A DNA stretch of 61,742 bases from Methanobacteriota archaeon (lineage in GTDB: Archaea; Thermoplasmatota; Poseidoniia; Poseidoniales; Poseidoniaceae): positions 1 through 61,742 of the forward strand of contig JABIGM010000027.1 in the NCBI GenBank assembly GCA_018650165.1, read 5' to 3'. The notes beneath the pieces are model-generated. The model searched no databases, was not told the origin of the DNA, and saw only the letters and a program-made list of their open reading frames with translations. Positions 61,366 through 61,742 of the stretch are shown piece after piece; the stretch's first letter is position 1, and each line of letters opens with the position of its first letter. The position numbers and the translations under genes were made by a program.

Positions 61366-61742
61366 ATGGCAGTTCATTTGGAGCGGCGGGTTGATTTCCC
61401 CATGTTGGATATGGCGGGTATTGCCTTCTATCCTCGTATCTATGACCTTGCACATCGTTTCTTTGAAGAAGCGTGGGTTGAGATGTGCGGTGTCGGCTAT
61501 CCGTATATTATCAGTGAACTCGAAATTGGATTTCCTGTTGTTGACATCAAATCAGAATTTCATGCCCCGTTTAGATATGGGGATACCGTGACTGCCAAAA
61601 TTTGGATTTCAAAAGTCGGAAATAAATCCTGCACTTGGCAATACAGATTTCATAATCAAAATAAGGAACTTCTATGGTCTAGTGAGCAAGTTACTGTTTG
61701 TGTCAGTATGATAAATATGGATTCGCAAATTATTCCTGATGA
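61366..61742 (+). CDS. 4HBT-family acyl-CoA thioesterase, 5' part (partial)
   Basis: The reading frame is open from ATG 61366 to the right edge (125 codons), so the ORF track lists only a shadow frame. The protein starts MAVHLERRVDFPMLDMAGIAFYPRIYDLAHRFFEEAW, the hot-dog-fold 4-hydroxybenzoyl-CoA thioesterase pattern. In that pattern the Asp before AGI is the usual catalytic residue and 'FYPRIYD...FFEE' forms the central helix. IGFPVVDIKSEFHAPFRYGDTVTAKIWISKVG is the following strand set (..v...~~~~~~P~r~gD~l.i...v..vg). Members hydrolyse short-chain acyl-CoA or aryl-CoA esters. Only the final ~10-20 residues are probably missing. Confidence 0.87.
   Translation, partial: MAVHLERRVDFPMLDMAGIAFYPRIYDLAHRFFEEAWVEMCGVGYPYIISELEIGFPVVDIKSEFHAPFRYGDTVTAKIWISKVGNKSCTWQYRFHNQNKELLWSSEQVTVCVSMINMDSQIIPD

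Noticed and set aside
1-61742. tRNA, rRNA, CRISPR, insertion sequence or prophage features
   Set aside because: The short intergenic gaps show no cloverleaf, no direct-repeat/spacer pattern and no transposase or integrase motif.

Overview
The window looks like a chromosomal segment of a marine Group II euryarchaeon (Candidatus Poseidoniales, phylum Thermoplasmatota). This placement is by gene content and not by an rRNA marker. Archaeal signatures are GatE (archaea-specific Glu-tRNA(Gln) amidotransferase subunit), a single MCM helicase, Trm1, Pth2, a PAC2-family protein, an archaeal-type phosphatidylserine decarboxylase and a RaSEA-like archaeosine radical SAM enzyme. Very large secreted proteins with beta-propellers, FG-GAP repeats, FN3 domains and a C-terminal membrane anchor fit the same group. 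The DNA is moderately AT-rich and very gene-dense. Gaps rarely exceed 200 bp, convergent genes often overlap at their 3' ends, and several starts have a clear Shine-Dalgarno sequence. I found no rRNA, tRNA, CRISPR array, transposase or integrase.

Layout. 1-3.0 kb: a partial MMPL/RND exporter and an MFS (DHA2-type) exporter diverge, followed by a small lipoprotein. 3.0-7.3 kb: DHH phosphoesterase, Nudix hydrolase, PduO-type cobalamin adenosyltransferase, a DUF2203-like protein, two small membrane proteins and RlmH. 7.3-11.5 kb: an orphan, a PTGES2-like GST, a formylglycine-generating-enzyme-like protein without catalytic cysteines, and malic enzyme fused to a phosphotransacetylase-like domain. 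11.7-24.7 kb (+): a ~2770-residue surface propeller/FN3 protein, pabC and a pabB-pabA fusion, a zinc-ribbon membrane protein and a sialidase-like protein.

24.7-33.7 kb (-) is the most unusual block. It holds prolyl aminopeptidase, a coiled-coil EF-hand protein, phosphatidylserine decarboxylase, an alpha/beta hydrolase, a RaSEA-like enzyme, a 90-residue membrane protein, and a ~718-residue membrane protein. That last protein resembles subunit I of cbb3-type heme-copper oxidases but appears to lack every metal-binding histidine, and it carries two EF-hands and a SAP domain at its C-terminus. An OBG/YchF-type GTPase follows. 33.7-42.8 kb: a methyltransferase, then a two-gene AddAB-like helicase-nuclease with Fe-S nuclease cysteines in both subunits, unusual for an archaeon.

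42.9-61.7 kb: thioredoxin-like surface protein, threonine aldolase, Pth2, an ECF S-component-like membrane protein, a propeller protein with a DUF4430-like tail, gatE, mcm, an esterase, purM, trm1, PAC2, a 1382-residue FG-GAP/FN3 surface protein, a winged-helix-like protein, a pentapeptide-repeat protein and a partial 4HBT thioesterase.

The functional themes are membrane and surface biology (exporters, lipid synthesis, anchored propellers, Ca-binding motifs inside and outside the cell), information processing (MCM, AddAB-like, GatE, Trm1, RlmH, Pth2, RaSEA) and biosynthesis (pABA, purine, cobalamin). All family assignments come from reading sequence motifs; no database search was run.
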